A DNA stretch of 64,000 bases from Paraburkholderia sp. Ac-20340 (GCF_017104965.1 NZ_JAAGPR010000020.1:1-64000); one strand, 5' to 3'. Numbered from the stretch's first letter, positions 16,887 to 26,216 are shown. Translations and numbers: made by a program. The notes: generated from the letters alone by a model not told the origin.

Positions 16887-17794
16887 CGCAGAAATTCCGC
16901 GAAGCTCGACACCGCGCGCGGCACGTGCGCCCCATACGGGCGCACGACATGCAACTGCGAAGCGAACGCGCCCACCGGCCGCCAGTTGGGCAGCAGCACG
17001 ACCAGTTTGCCGGCCTGCAAGGCGGCCTGCGCGCTGAAGTCCGGCAGCAAGGCGATGCCCAGATGTTCGAGCGCGGCGTCGCGCAGCGCTTCGCTGTTAT
17101 TGGCCGAAAACGGCCCGTTCACCGTGACATTCACGCGCGGATTCTCGGCGCGGCGGCCGGCTTTCTCGAACGACCACGCGCCGGAACCCAATGCACGCGG
17201 ATAAAACAGGCAATCGTGCTGCGCGAGATCGGCGGGCGTTTGCGGCGTGCCGCGCTGCTTCAGATACGTGCGCGTGGCGACGATCACCGAGCGTGTATCG
17301 CAGAGCTTCCACGCCACGTGGGTTTCCGGCACCTGCGCGCTGTGCCGGATCGCCAGATCGAAGCCTTCGCTCGCAATCGACGTGAGGCGGTCGGACATTT
17401 CCAGTTGCACGCGCACTTCGGGATGCGCGCGAGCAAACTGCGCGAGATGCGGCACCAATTGCTGACGCGCAAAAGCGACCGGCGCCGTCACGCGCACCGT
17501 GCCGCGCGCGACATCGGCCATTTCGCGCACGCCGGCGAAACTCGCGGCGATGCGCTCGAATTCGCCGCGCGTTTCCTCCACGAGCCGCTGCCCGGCTTCG
17601 GTAAAGCGCACGCTGCGCGTGGTGCGCTGCACCAGCGCCACGCCCGCCACGCGCTCAAGCTCCGCAATGCGCTGGCTCATGGCCGCCTTGCTCACGCCCA
17701 GCCGCGTGGCCGCCGCCGTATAGCTGCCCAGATTCGCCAGCACATTGAGCCAGTGCAGATGGGTCCAGAGCGATTCGGCTTTCTGCGTATCCAT
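16853..17794 (-). CDS. LysR family transcriptional regulator
   Basis: A 313-residue LysR regulator. The N-terminal winged helix contains YTAAATRLGVSKAAMSQRIAELE (about 24-46). The remainder is a substrate-binding-like effector domain of the CrgA/DsdC-like type. The ATG at 17794 was chosen because it gives the usual LysR length and begins before the HTH; the upstream extension is low-complexity. The gene is divergent from mmsA with about 230 bases between them, the usual arrangement for a LysR regulator and its target. Regulation of mmsA is therefore likely but inferred. The ligand is unknown. Confidence 0.85.
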   Translation of the reverse strand: MDTQKAESLWTHLHWLNVLANLGSYTAAATRLGVSKAAMSQRIAELERVAGVALVQRTTRSVRFTEAGQRLVEETRGEFERIAASFAGVREMADVARGTVRVTAPVAFARQQLVPHLAQFARAHPEVRVQLEMSDRLTSIASEGFDLAIRHSAQVPETHVAWKLCDTRSVIVATRTYLKQRGTPQTPADLAQHDCLFYPRALGSGAWSFEKAGRRAENPRVNVTVNGPFSANNSEALRDAALEHLGIALLPDFSAQAALQAGKLVVLLPNWRPVGAFASQLHVVRPYGAHVPRAVSSFAEFLRQTFKAGFPLE

Positions 17795-18027
17795 AAGGGT
17801 TTCCGGGCGTCCACGATGGCGCCGATGATAGCACCCTGGATCGGCATCTTTCAGGGTTTCCACGGGTGATTGTTCACCATCGAAAACAATCAATTCAGCC
17901 GCAGCGCCTTTGCAGCGCCGCGCAGGCTTCGTACACTGGCCGTCATCGATCGCAATCACGCGACTCAATGCGACTCAACGCGATTCAAACCGCTTCACCC
18001 GAACTCAACCACTGGCGAGGAGATGAC

Positions 18028-19539
18028 ATGCAGGCCTTTACCGATTCCGCAGACGTCGTGCACTTTATCGGCGGCAAGACCGAACGCGGCACGGGCGACC
18101 GTACCCAGGCGATCTTCAACCCGGCCACGGGCGCGGCCGCGCGCCGTCTGGTGCTGGGCGAAGTCGCGGACGTCGACGCCGCCGTGGCGAGCGCGAAAGC
18201 CGCGTTCCCGGCCTGGCGCGACACGCCGCCGATCCGCCGCGCGCGCGTCATGCTGCGCTTCCTCGAACTGATGAACCGCCACAAGGACGAACTGGCCGCC
18301 ATCATCACCGCCGAACACGGCAAGGTATTCGCCGATGCGCAAGGCGAAGTCGCGCGCGGTATCGACGTGATCGAATTTGCCTGCGGCATTCCGCAACTGC
18401 TCAAGGGCGATTACACGGAGCAGGTTTCGACCGGCATGGACAACTGGACCGTGCGCCAGCCGCTGGGCGTGGTGGCCGGCATCACGCCGTTCAACTTCCC
18501 CTGCATGGTGCCGTGCTGGATGTTCCCGGTTGCCCTAGCCGCCGGCTGCACGTTCATCCTCAAGCCGAGCGAGCGCGATCCGTCGGCGTCGCTGTTCATG
18601 GCGCGTCTGCTCAAGGAAGCCGGTCTGCCCGATGGCGTGTTCAACGTCGTGCAGGGCGACAAGACCGTGGTCGATGCGCTGCTCGTGCACCGCGACGTGA
18701 AGGCCGTGAGCTTCGTCGGTTCCACGCCGATCGCCAACTACATCTACGAGACCGGCGCGAAGCACGGCAAGCGCGTGCAGGCGCTGGGCGGCGCGAAGAA
18801 CCATATGGTCGTGATGCCCGATGCGGATATCGAGCAGACCATCGACGCGCTGATCGGCGCCGGTTACGGTTCGGCGGGCGAGCGCTGCATGGCGATTTCG
18901 GTGGCCGTGCTGGTGGGCGATGTCGCCGACAAGATCGTGCCGCGTCTGGCCGAACGCGCCCGCACGCTGAAGATCAAGAACGGCATGGAAGCCGATGCCG
19001 AAATGGGCCCGATCGTCACGCGCCAGGCGCTGGAGCGCATCGAAGGCTATATCGCCACCGGCGTGGAAGAAGGCGCGACGCTGGTCGTCGACGGACGCGG
19101 CCTGAAGGTGCCGGGTCACGAAGAAGGCTTCTTCACGGGCGGCACGCTGTTCGACAACGTCACGCCGGAAATGCGCATCTACAAGGAAGAAATCTTCGGC
19201 CCGGTGCTGGCCTGCGTGCGCGTGGACGACTTCGCGCAAGCCGTGCAACTGATCAACGATCACGAGTTCGGCAACGGCGTGGCCTGCTTCACGCGTGACG
19301 GCAACGTGGCGCGCGAGTTCGGCCGCCAGATCGAAGTGGGCATGGTAGGCATCAACGTGCCGATTCCGGTGCCGATGGCGTGGCACGGCTTCGGCGGCTG
19401 GAAGCGCAGCCTGTTCGGCGATATGCACGCGTATGGCGAAGAAGGCGTGCGCTTCTACACGAAGCAGAAGTCGATCATGCAGCGCTGGCCGGAAAGCACC
19501 GAAAAGGGCGCGGAATTCACCATGCCGGTCGCGAAGTAA
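18028..19539 (+). CDS. mmsA: CoA-acylating methylmalonate-semialdehyde dehydrogenase
   Basis: A 503-residue aldehyde dehydrogenase of the MmsA type. Recognisable blocks are GVVAGITPFNFPCMVPCWMF, KPSERDPSASLFMARLLKEA and the catalytic Cys287 in GSAGERCMAIS. The strongly conserved NVPIPVPMAWHGFGGWKRS near the C-terminus separates MmsA from other ALDHs. It converts methylmalonate or malonate semialdehyde plus CoA and NAD to propionyl- or acetyl-CoA in valine, beta-alanine or inositol catabolism. The start at 18028 follows GGCGAGGAGATGAC. mmsB is not adjacent, so the enzyme may serve another pathway, such as beta-alanine or polyamine breakdown. Confidence 0.93.
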   Translation: MQAFTDSADVVHFIGGKTERGTGDRTQAIFNPATGAAARRLVLGEVADVDAAVASAKAAFPAWRDTPPIRRARVMLRFLELMNRHKDELAAIITAEHGKVFADAQGEVARGIDVIEFACGIPQLLKGDYTEQVSTGMDNWTVRQPLGVVAGITPFNFPCMVPCWMFPVALAAGCTFILKPSERDPSASLFMARLLKEAGLPDGVFNVVQGDKTVVDALLVHRDVKAVSFVGSTPIANYIYETGAKHGKRVQALGGAKNHMVVMPDADIEQTIDALIGAGYGSAGERCMAISVAVLVGDVADKIVPRLAERARTLKIKNGMEADAEMGPIVTRQALERIEGYIATGVEEGATLVVDGRGLKVPGHEEGFFTGGTLFDNVTPEMRIYKEEIFGPVLACVRVDDFAQAVQLINDHEFGNGVACFTRDGNVAREFGRQIEVGMVGINVPIPVPMAWHGFGGWKRSLFGDMHAYGEEGVRFYTKQKSIMQRWPESTEKGAEFTMPVAK

Positions 19540-19548
19540 GCAGGACCG

Positions 19549-19578
19549 CTGCCCGCCTGAAAAAACTCAGGCGGGCAG
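19549..19578. terminator. Bidirectional hairpin between mmsA and GntR gene
   Basis: A perfect 12-bp stem, CTGCCCGCCTGA paired with TCAGGCGGGCAG, closes a six-base A-rich loop. The right arm includes the stop codon of the convergent GntR gene. There is no long T run, so efficiency is uncertain. Confidence 0.65.
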
Positions 19579-20271
19579 CAAGGCAGCCGCAATCTCGGCG
19601 ACGCGCATGACATGTGCCGTCGCCGCTGCTCTGGCGCGCTCGCCATCGCGCGCGCGGATCGCCGCGACGATGCCGTTCATTTCCGCCACGGCCTGACGGC
19701 CGCGATCGTCGGAAGCAATCGTCAGCGCACGCAAACGGTCGATGCGCGCGTTCAGACTCTGCACGATTTCCCACGCCACCGAACGCGCGCCGCTATCGAA
19801 CATCTGCTCGTAGAAATGCGCCGTGAGTTCGCGCACGGCCGTGTGATCGTGCGCGGCGAAGGCGCGTTCGATGCGGGTCACGCAGGCGGCCAGTTTTTCG
19901 ACCGTTGCGGCGTCGCCGCGCAAGGCGCACGACCTGGCCGCATCGCCTTCCACCAGCGCGCGAATCTCGTAGATCTGCGCCGCCGTGCTGGCATCCAGAC
20001 GCGCGACGATCGGCCCTTGATTCGGCAGCGTATCGACGAGGCCTTCGGTCTCCAGGTGCCGCAGCACTTCGCGCACCACCGAGCGGCTCACGCCCAGTTC
20101 CTCGCAAAGCGTGCGCTCGACCAGCCGCTCGCCCGGCGCGAAATGAGCGTCGAGAATCGCCGCGCGCATCTTCTGCAAGGTGAGTTCGCGCAGCGTCGCC
20201 GTGGGCCGTTCGACCCGCAACGACGCTGCCGGGGAAGAAAGCGCTGTTTGTGCCGCGTCGCTCATCATCAT
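19567..20271 (-). CDS. GntR family regulator, FCD type (copy 1)
   Basis: A 234-residue regulator. The winged helix (about 25-95) contains LRELTLQKMRAAILDAHFAP and LGVSRSVVREVLRHLETEGL. The C-terminal FCD ligand domain is all-helical, with conserved metal-site residues of the type seen in FadR-like proteins. The start overlaps the ABC ATPase gene by ATGA, so it is the last gene of the importer operon. The operon promoter is flanked by two ATGGNATNCCAT palindromes, which are likely its operators. The HTH is very close to that of the second GntR at 28781-29467, so the two may share sites. Confidence 0.88.
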   Translation of the reverse strand: MMMSDAAQTALSSPAASLRVERPTATLRELTLQKMRAAILDAHFAPGERLVERTLCEELGVSRSVVREVLRHLETEGLVDTLPNQGPIVARLDASTAAQIYEIRALVEGDAARSCALRGDAATVEKLAACVTRIERAFAAHDHTAVRELTAHFYEQMFDSGARSVAWEIVQSLNARIDRLRALTIASDDRGRQAVAEMNGIVAAIRARDGERARAAATAHVMRVAEIAAALLPA

Positions 20272-21356
20272 GCGTGCGCAAAAAGGCGCGTGTCGTGCGC
20301 GTCCCATTCCACGACGGCCTGCGTGCCAATCGCGAGACCGCTATCGTGACGCTGCGCCGCCGGCAGGCGAATCGAAATTTCCTGCGACCACGGCGTAGCC
20401 ACCGCATAGTGCATCGCGTCGCCCAGATAGGTGATGTCGCGTACCGTCACGGGCAGGCCTGCTGCCGTACCGTCGCGCTGCGCGCTCAAACGCATCTGCT
20501 CGGGGCGAATCATCAGCGTGCCGTCGTCACCGGCGCTCAGCGCCGGATTGAAGTTGCCGCACGCGAGTTCAAGACCATTCGGGAATACGCCATTGGCAAG
20601 ACCATCGCGGCTCGCCGTCACGCGCACCGGCAGGAAGTTCGAGTTGCCGATAAAGCCCGCGACGAAACGCGAAGCCGGGTTCGCGTAGAGTTCTTCGCCG
20701 GTACCCACCTGCTCGATCCGCCCTTTGTTGAACACGGCAATGCGATCCGACAAACGCAGCGCTTCTTCCTGATCGTGCGTGACATAGAGAATTGTCACGC
20801 CGGTTTCCTGGTGAATGCGGCGCAGTTCGAGTTGAATTTCCTCGCGCAGTTTCTTATCGAGCGCCGAAAGCGGTTCGTCCATCAGCAGCACAGGCGGATC
20901 GTAGGCGAGCGCGCGCGCAATCGCCACGCGCTGCTGCTGGCCGCCCGAAAGCTGCGCCGGCATACGGTCGCGGCATTCGGACAGATGCACGAGCGCCAGC
21001 ATCTTCTCGACCTTCGCTTTTACTTCGGACTCCGGACGGCGGCGCACGCGCAGCGGAAACGCCACGTTCTCGCCCACCGTCAAATGCGGAAACAGCGTAT
21101 AGCGCTGGAACACCATGCCGATGTTGCGCTTGTTGGGCGCGACCGCAAGCAGCGGCTTGCCGTCGAGCAGCACGCGCCCTTCGGTCGGCTCCTGGAAGCC
21201 CGCGACGATATACAGCGTGGTGCTCTTGCCCGAACCGGACGGCCCGAGGAAGGTCATGAATTCGCCTTTGCGGATGTCGAGCGACACGCTGTCGATGGCG
21301 ACCACGTCGTCGTAGGTCTTGCGCAGGCGCTGGATTTGCAGGAATGCGTCGGTCAT
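20268..21356 (-). CDS. ABC transporter ATP-binding protein, PotA type
   Basis: A 362-residue ATPase. Walker A GPSGSGKST is at 38-46, the signature LSGGQ at 136-140 and Walker B LLMDEP at 157-162, with the switch histidine in YVTHDQEEAL. A C-terminal TOBE domain follows, as in PotA/FbpC-type subunits. It powers the import system formed with the two permeases and the binding protein upstream. It is fourth among the importer genes, and its stop overlaps the GntR start. The MTDAF start at 21356 has GGAG upstream. Confidence 0.92.
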   Translation of the reverse strand: MTDAFLQIQRLRKTYDDVVAIDSVSLDIRKGEFMTFLGPSGSGKSTTLYIVAGFQEPTEGRVLLDGKPLLAVAPNKRNIGMVFQRYTLFPHLTVGENVAFPLRVRRRPESEVKAKVEKMLALVHLSECRDRMPAQLSGGQQQRVAIARALAYDPPVLLMDEPLSALDKKLREEIQLELRRIHQETGVTILYVTHDQEEALRLSDRIAVFNKGRIEQVGTGEELYANPASRFVAGFIGNSNFLPVRVTASRDGLANGVFPNGLELACGNFNPALSAGDDGTLMIRPEQMRLSAQRDGTAAGLPVTVRDITYLGDAMHYAVATPWSQEISIRLPAAQRHDSGLAIGTQAVVEWDAHDTRLFAHA

Positions 21357-21377
21357 GGCTTACGTCTCCGGGATCGG

Positions 21378-22184
21378 TTACTGGATCGCCTGGCGGGCGC
21401 GGCGCAGCAGCGCACTCGCCAGCATCAGCACGGTGGTGAGCGCCACCAGCAGCGAGGACGCCGCCGCCACCACGGGCGTGAGGTCCTGGCGCAGCGTCGC
21501 CCAGATACGCACGGGCAGCGTCTGCAAGGTGGGGCTCGCCATGAAGATCGACACCACCACTTCGTCCCACGAAGCGAGGAACGAGAAGATTGCGGCCGCA
21601 ACGAGTCCGAGGCGGATCGCGGGCAACGTCACGCGCCATTTCACCGCCAGCGGCGAGGCGCCGCAAATCAGCGCGGCATCTTCCAGCGCGGTATCGAAGC
21701 CCGCGAGCGAATTGCTGATGGCGATGATCGCGAACGGCAGCGCGATGATCAGATGGCCGATCACGAAACCGGTCATCGTGCCGGCCAGCCCAATGCGCAG
21801 GAAGAACGCGTAGAGCGCGACCGCCAGCACGACCACGGGCAACACCATCGGCGTGAGGAAGAAGGCCTGCACGGCGGCGCGGCCGCGAAACTTGCCGCGC
21901 ACCAGCGCCAGCGAAGCGAGAAAGCCCAGCGAAACCGACAGCACCGTGACGATCACCGCCAGCTTCATGCTGGTCATGAGCGAGTCGAGCCAGCCGGCAT
22001 CGGTGAACAATTGGCGATACCACTCCAGCGTCCAGCCTGGCGGCGGAAACGCGAGCCATTGCGAGTCGCCGAACGACAGCGCGACGATAAACACAATCGG
22101 CAGCAGCAGGAACAGCGCCACCAGCGCACCGATGGCGATGAGCAGCACGCGCACCGCACCGAGACGATCGAAGTCGAGCAACAT
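21378..22184 (-). CDS. ABC transporter permease, PotC-like
   Basis: A 268-residue inner-membrane permease with about six helices, beginning LGAVRVLLIAIGALVALFLL. The cytoplasmic EAA loop is LEDAALICGASPLAVKWRVT. It resembles PotC-type permeases of polyamine, thiamine or iron importers. It starts one base after the stop of the upstream permease gene, so the two are translated together. It should pair with the PotB-like subunit to form the channel. The transported substrate cannot be deduced from the permease sequence alone. Confidence 0.9.
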   Translation of the reverse strand: MLLDFDRLGAVRVLLIAIGALVALFLLLPIVFIVALSFGDSQWLAFPPPGWTLEWYRQLFTDAGWLDSLMTSMKLAVIVTVLSVSLGFLASLALVRGKFRGRAAVQAFFLTPMVLPVVVLAVALYAFFLRIGLAGTMTGFVIGHLIIALPFAIIAISNSLAGFDTALEDAALICGASPLAVKWRVTLPAIRLGLVAAAIFSFLASWDEVVVSIFMASPTLQTLPVRIWATLRQDLTPVVAAASSLLVALTTVLMLASALLRRARQAIQ

Positions 22185-22185
22185 G

Positions 22186-23070
22186 TCAACGTCCTCCGAG
22201 GCTTTGGCGCGCGCCGCCGGTAAAGCGCAGTTGCAGCGCGTAGAGCCCGAGCGTCACGGCGAGCAGCACGAATGCGGCCGCGCCCGCGAGCCCCCAGTTC
22301 AGCAGTTCCTGCACGAGTTGCGCGATCAGTTCGGCGAGCATCATGTACGACGGACCGCCGAGCAGCGCGGGCGTCACGAAGTAACCGAGCGCCATCACGA
22401 ACACCATCAGCGCGCCCGAGGCAATGCCCGGCATCGCCAGCGGCACGAGAATGCGCCAGAACGCCTGCCAGCGGCTCGCACCGCACACGGCGGCAGCGCG
22501 CAAGGTGGCGGGATCGATGCCGCGCAGCGTGGCGTGCAGCGGCATCACGAGAAACGGCAGCATGATGTAGGTCATGCCCACCGTGACGCCGATCAGGTTA
22601 TTCACCAGCGTGAGCGGCTGATCGATGATGCCCAGCGCCATCAGCAAACGGTTGATCGGGCCGGTCTGCTGAAGCAGCACCATCCACGCGAAAGTCCGCG
22701 CTAGCAGATTGGTCCACATCGACAGCAGCAGGATCGAGAACAGCGTCGTGCTCAACCAGCGCGGCGCGATGGCGAGCAGCCAGGCCGTCGGAAAGCCGAT
22801 CGCCACGGTCACCACCGTAACCACGCCCGCCACCAGAAACGTATTGCCGAACACGCGCAGATAAGTGCTCGACCCGAGCAGTTGCGCGTAGTTGTGCAGG
22901 CCGGGCGTGGGCTCCATCACGCTGCGCAGCAGCAGCGAAAGCACCGGCAGCACGAAGAAAATGGCGAGCAGCAGCAGCGCGGGGGCCAGCAGCCGCGCGT
23001 TGCGCCAGCTACGCCGCTTCGGCGGCGCGTCGACCGGCGCGTGTGCGACGGTGCTCATAACGTTAGGCAT
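22186..23070 (-). CDS. ABC transporter permease, PotB-like
   Basis: A 294-residue inner-membrane permease with six predicted helices. The first lies at about 31-51 (ARLLAPALLLLAIFFVLPVL). The EAA-type loop is LRAAAVCGASRWQAFWRILV. GGGAGAG precedes the ATG at 23070; the ATG at 23058 is an alternative. It belongs to the PotB/PotH type and is encoded between the substrate-binding protein and the PotC-like subunit. Its long cytoplasmic N-terminus (about 30 residues, Arg/Lys-rich just before the first helix) is normal for the group. Confidence 0.9.
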   Translation of the reverse strand: MPNVMSTVAHAPVDAPPKRRSWRNARLLAPALLLLAIFFVLPVLSLLLRSVMEPTPGLHNYAQLLGSSTYLRVFGNTFLVAGVVTVVTVAIGFPTAWLLAIAPRWLSTTLFSILLLSMWTNLLARTFAWMVLLQQTGPINRLLMALGIIDQPLTLVNNLIGVTVGMTYIMLPFLVMPLHATLRGIDPATLRAAAVCGASRWQAFWRILVPLAMPGIASGALMVFVMALGYFVTPALLGGPSYMMLAELIAQLVQELLNWGLAGAAAFVLLAVTLGLYALQLRFTGGARQSLGGR

Positions 23071-23157
23071 GATCTCTCCCGTGCGCACCGCAGGGCGCGG
23101 TGCGCATCGTTACGACATTGAGTCCGTGAATCGCCGCTGAAGTCCGCTGACTTCGGC

Positions 23158-24189
23158 TTATTTCGCCTGCCAGGCGTACCAGCGTTTGGCGATGGCGTCG
23201 CGATTGGCGGCCCAGTACTTCATGTCGAGATTGATCTGCGACTGCGTGAACTGGTCGGGCAGCGTCTTCGCTACGGCGGGTGTCATCAGCGCGGCCGATT
23301 TCACGTTGATCGGCGCGTAACCGGTATCGGCGGCGAACTTCGCCTGCGCTTGCGGACTCGTTGCGGTCGCAAGGAATTTGAGCGCGGCGTCGCGATGCTT
23401 CGCGCCCTTCGGGATCACCAGCATGTCGGCGGCGGTGAGGTTCTGGTTCCACGAGATGCCGACCGGCACGCCGGTGGCCTGGAGCGCGTGCAGGCGTCCG
23501 TTCCAGAACATGCCCATCGACGCTTCGCCCGAAGCCAGCAACTGCTGCGACTGCGCGCCGCCGCTCCACCAGACGATGTCGCTCTTGATGGTGTCGAGCT
23601 TCTTGAAGGCGCGGTCGAGATCGAGCGGATAGAGCTTGCTGGGCGGCACGCCGTCGGCGAGCAGCGCGATTTCCAGCACGCCCGGCGCGGACCATTTATA
23701 GAACGTGCGCTTGCCGGGGAATTTCTTCGTGTCGAACAGATCGGCCCAGGTGGACGGCTGCGCGCCCTTGAACGCCGACTTGTTATAGCCCAGCACGAAC
23801 GAGTAATAGAAGCTGCCCACCGCTTGCGGCGAGGAGAAACGCGGGTCCAGTTCGTCCTTCTTCACGACCGAATAATCGATCGGCTCGATCAGGCCGTCTT
23901 TCGCGGCGGCGTAGGCAAAATCGCCTTCCACATCGACGACGTCCCAGTTGACGTTGCCGCTTTCCACCATCGCCTTGAACTTGCCGTAATCGGTCGGGCC
24001 GTCCATCAGCACGTTGATGCCCGTGGCCTGCGCGAACGGCTGCGCCCAGTTCTTCTGCTGCGATGACTGCGTGGTGCCGCCCCAACTGGCGAACACGATC
24101 GGGTCGGCGGCCAGCGCGGGCGCGGCCGCCAGCATCGTCACGCTTGCCGCGATCAGCGGCGCGGCGTACAGGGTCCATCTGCTGCTCAT
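23158..24189 (-). CDS. ABC transporter substrate-binding protein, PotD/PotF-like
   Basis: A 343-residue periplasmic binding protein. The signal peptide is residues 1-28 (ending AAAPALAAD). The mature part starts PIVFASWGGTTQ, a form typical of the PotD/IdiA-like extracellular binding family. GGAG lies upstream of the ATG at 24189. It captures the ligand for the importer. The acidic polyamine-binding residues cannot be verified by eye, so a polyamine or another small cationic or aromatic amine is only the default guess. It follows the flavin reductase gene in the operon. Confidence 0.9.
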   Translation of the reverse strand: MSSRWTLYAAPLIAASVTMLAAAPALAADPIVFASWGGTTQSSQQKNWAQPFAQATGINVLMDGPTDYGKFKAMVESGNVNWDVVDVEGDFAYAAAKDGLIEPIDYSVVKKDELDPRFSSPQAVGSFYYSFVLGYNKSAFKGAQPSTWADLFDTKKFPGKRTFYKWSAPGVLEIALLADGVPPSKLYPLDLDRAFKKLDTIKSDIVWWSGGAQSQQLLASGEASMGMFWNGRLHALQATGVPVGISWNQNLTAADMLVIPKGAKHRDAALKFLATATSPQAQAKFAADTGYAPINVKSAALMTPAVAKTLPDQFTQSQINLDMKYWAANRDAIAKRWYAWQAK

Positions 24190-24318
24190 GACTTTCTCCA
24201 CGGATCAAAAGACTGCGAGAGTTGACTTGCGTGACAACGGTGTTCGGGCGGCCGGAGTGGCGTGAAAAGCTTTATTCGTGTGTGGTTTGTTGTGTGCGGT
24301 TTTGCGTGTGCGCTGGCA

Positions 24319-25284
24319 TCAGGCCAGCGCGAGCGTCTGGACCGTGCCGGCTTCGCTATCGCCGACATACACGCCGAAGGCGTCTTCGTGGCGCTCCTTC
24401 ACGTAGCGCTGCAGCATCGAGCGCTCGGCGGGATCGCACATCTCGTCCCAGGGCACTTGCGCGAGCGGCACGATGTACAACTCCGGCGCGCTCATGCCGC
24501 GCTGCGCGACCACGCGGCCGCGATAGAAGATGCGCACGCCGTCGCTGCCTTGCGCGCGCGCCTGCGTCGATTCAAACACGGCAAAAATGAAGTCGAGGTG
24601 CGCAATCAGGCCAAGACGCGAGAGCATGCCGCGCAGGCTCTTCGGATCGTTGGCCGCTTCGAGACGCGTGCCGCACGGCAGACGCAAACCTTCGGGCGTT
24701 TCGAGCAGCACGACGCCATCCGAGTTTTCGAGGATCGCGCCCACATGGGCGTGCTCGCTCGCGGCCGTGGCGGCGAGCGCTTCCTGCGAGAGGCTGAAGT
24801 TCACATACGCGCCGCGGCAATAACCGAGCGGCGACAAACCCGTGTTGGCGAAATCGAGCACGCGGCCGAGCAGGATGATGTGGTCGCCCGCGTCGATCAC
24901 GTCATGCGTGGCGCAGTCGAAATGCGCCGCCGAGCCGTGCATGACCGGCGCACCCGTGGCGCGCGTTTGCCAGGCGACCTGGGCGAATTTGTCCGGGCTT
25001 TTCGAGGCGAAAACGCCGGAGACGTCCTTCTGGTCTTCGGCGAGCACGCTCACGGCGAATTGCGGCGTCTGCGAAAACACGTCGAAGCTTGCGGCGCTCT
25101 TCGCGACGCACACCAGCACGAGCGGCGGATCGAGCGAAACCGAGGTGAAAGAATTCGCCGTAAAGCCGCGCGGCGTGCCGTCGGCCTGCACGGTCGTGAC
25201 GACCGTCACGCCGGTGACGAAGGCGCCCAGGGCGCGGCGAAAACCTGCGGTATCGAAGGCATCGGTCTGGGGGATGGCGTTCAT
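24319..25284 (-). CDS. Flavin reductase-like protein with extra C-terminal domain
   Basis: A 321-residue protein. Residues 1-165 are a flavin-reductase-like FMN-binding split barrel (FRRALGAFVTGVTVVTT, GFTANSFTSVSLDPPLVLVC, VDVIDAGDHIILLGRV-like block). Residues about 180-300 form a second domain (HVGAILENSDGVVLLETPEG) that looks like a NUDIX fold but lacks the GX5EX7REUXEEXGU box. Such reductases supply reduced flavin to two-component monooxygenases, but no monooxygenase gene is nearby. It is the first gene of the importer operon, so its substrate is probably linked to the imported compound. Confidence 0.8.
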   Translation of the reverse strand: MNAIPQTDAFDTAGFRRALGAFVTGVTVVTTVQADGTPRGFTANSFTSVSLDPPLVLVCVAKSAASFDVFSQTPQFAVSVLAEDQKDVSGVFASKSPDKFAQVAWQTRATGAPVMHGSAAHFDCATHDVIDAGDHIILLGRVLDFANTGLSPLGYCRGAYVNFSLSQEALAATAASEHAHVGAILENSDGVVLLETPEGLRLPCGTRLEAANDPKSLRGMLSRLGLIAHLDFIFAVFESTQARAQGSDGVRIFYRGRVVAQRGMSAPELYIVPLAQVPWDEMCDPAERSMLQRYVKERHEDAFGVYVGDSEAGTVQTLALA

Positions 25285-25410
25285 CGCGTACTCCTTGGGG
25301 ACGGCAGGCGCGGGCCTGCGTCATGTCCTGCGTGTCGTGTTGCTTGTTGCTCGATGAGCTAACGCGCAGCGATTCGGGTCGGTTCGGATCGATTCGCGTT
25401 GCATGAGATT

Positions 25411-25464
25411 ATGGTATGCCATGTTATGGGAGACAAAAAGGCTGTCAATATTATGGAATACCAT
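25411..25464 (-). promoter_or_regulatory. Promoter with two GntR-type operators
   Basis: On the minus strand a perfect TTGACA (25448-25443) is followed after 16 bases by TAACAT (25426-25421). One palindrome, ATGGTATGCCAT (25411-25422), overlaps the -10 element. A second, ATGGAATACCAT (25453-25464), sits just upstream of the -35. The positions fit repression by the operon's own GntR protein. The start codon of the flavin reductase lies about 130 bases downstream. The rest of 25285-25652 contains no convincing gene. Confidence 0.7.
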
Positions 25465-25652
25465 GATAGGTATGAGGTTGGCGCGATCAGGGCGCGATGC
25501 GCTCGAGCGGATAACGAGGGCGGGATCGCTGGCGCGGGTTTCTATCGGCGCTGAATCGGAGGGTGGGCGGCCAGCGCACGAACAAGCGCCTCAACACAAA
25601 CCGCCCGCCTCGCGTAACATCGCGCCACACCGGTTTTATTTGCTCTGTCGCC

Positions 25653-25919
25653 ATGTTTCCTCTGATCGCCACCGCCTCCCTGCTCGTCATGATTTACGTC
25701 CATGTGAGCCTGCCGCGCTTCACGGCTACGCGCCGCCAGCGCTTTATCGCGCATGCCGTGCTGATACTGGTGGCACTGGCGTTCGGGACGATTTCGGGGA
25801 TGCTGGCGGGGACCATCGCGCCGCCCTGGGTCGTGATTCTGGGCGGCATGGGCGTGGTTCATCTGCCCGCGATGTGCGTGCTTATCCTCAAGCGCATCCG
25901 CCACGAAGGGCAAAGCTGA
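25653..25919 (+). CDS. Small integral membrane protein
   Basis: An 88-residue protein with three hydrophobic segments: MFPLIATASLLVMIYVHVSL, FIAHAVLILVALAFGTISGM and WVVILGGMGVVHLPAMCVLI. It ends in a short basic tail. No family is recognised. It stands alone between the GntR-controlled promoter region and a DUF2798 gene on the opposite strand. The ATG at 25653 begins directly at the first membrane helix; longer upstream reading is possible but hydrophilic and without a site. Confidence 0.6.
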   Translation: MFPLIATASLLVMIYVHVSLPRFTATRRQRFIAHAVLILVALAFGTISGMLAGTIAPPWVVILGGMGVVHLPAMCVLILKRIRHEGQS

Positions 25920-25949
25920 ACACGCTCGGGCGTCGGAATCGACGACGCC

Positions 25950-26216
25950 TCAATCGCCCGCGTGCACGGTCCACGCCACCAGACGCATGACGACCGGCCG
26001 CACGATCAGCACGCAGACAAACGCCGCCGGCATCGCCACGCGATAGGCATTCTTCACGTTTTCCATGTAATGCGCGTCCACGCCGAATTCGGCGAAGGTG
26101 ATGACCAGGCACATCAGGAACGCCATGATCGTCGCCATGTAGAGCGCGAAGACATAAGGCGTGAGCCGGCGGGGAAAGCGGAATTTCAGCGTATTTTGTG
26201 CTGTTTCGATAGCCAT
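25950..26216 (-). CDS. DUF2798 family small membrane protein
   Basis: An 88-residue protein with two membrane helices (YVFALYMATIMAFLMCLVIT and AMPAAFVCVLIVRPVVMRLV). The FPRRLTPYVFALYMATIMAF start is characteristic of DUF2798. Members are often encoded divergently from LysR regulators, as here. The ATG at 26216 has a GAGG-type site. Function is unknown; the family is sometimes seen beside efflux or stress genes. Confidence 0.8.
   Translation of the reverse strand: MAIETAQNTLKFRFPRRLTPYVFALYMATIMAFLMCLVITFAEFGVDAHYMENVKNAYRVAMPAAFVCVLIVRPVVMRLVAWTVHAGD

Noticed and set aside
20250..22223. A 657-codon open frame on the plus strand across the ABC transporter genes
   Set aside because: It is antisense to the ATPase and permease genes, whose motifs are intact. 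The translation is Arg/His/Gln-rich low complexity, typical of a shadow frame in GC-rich DNA.
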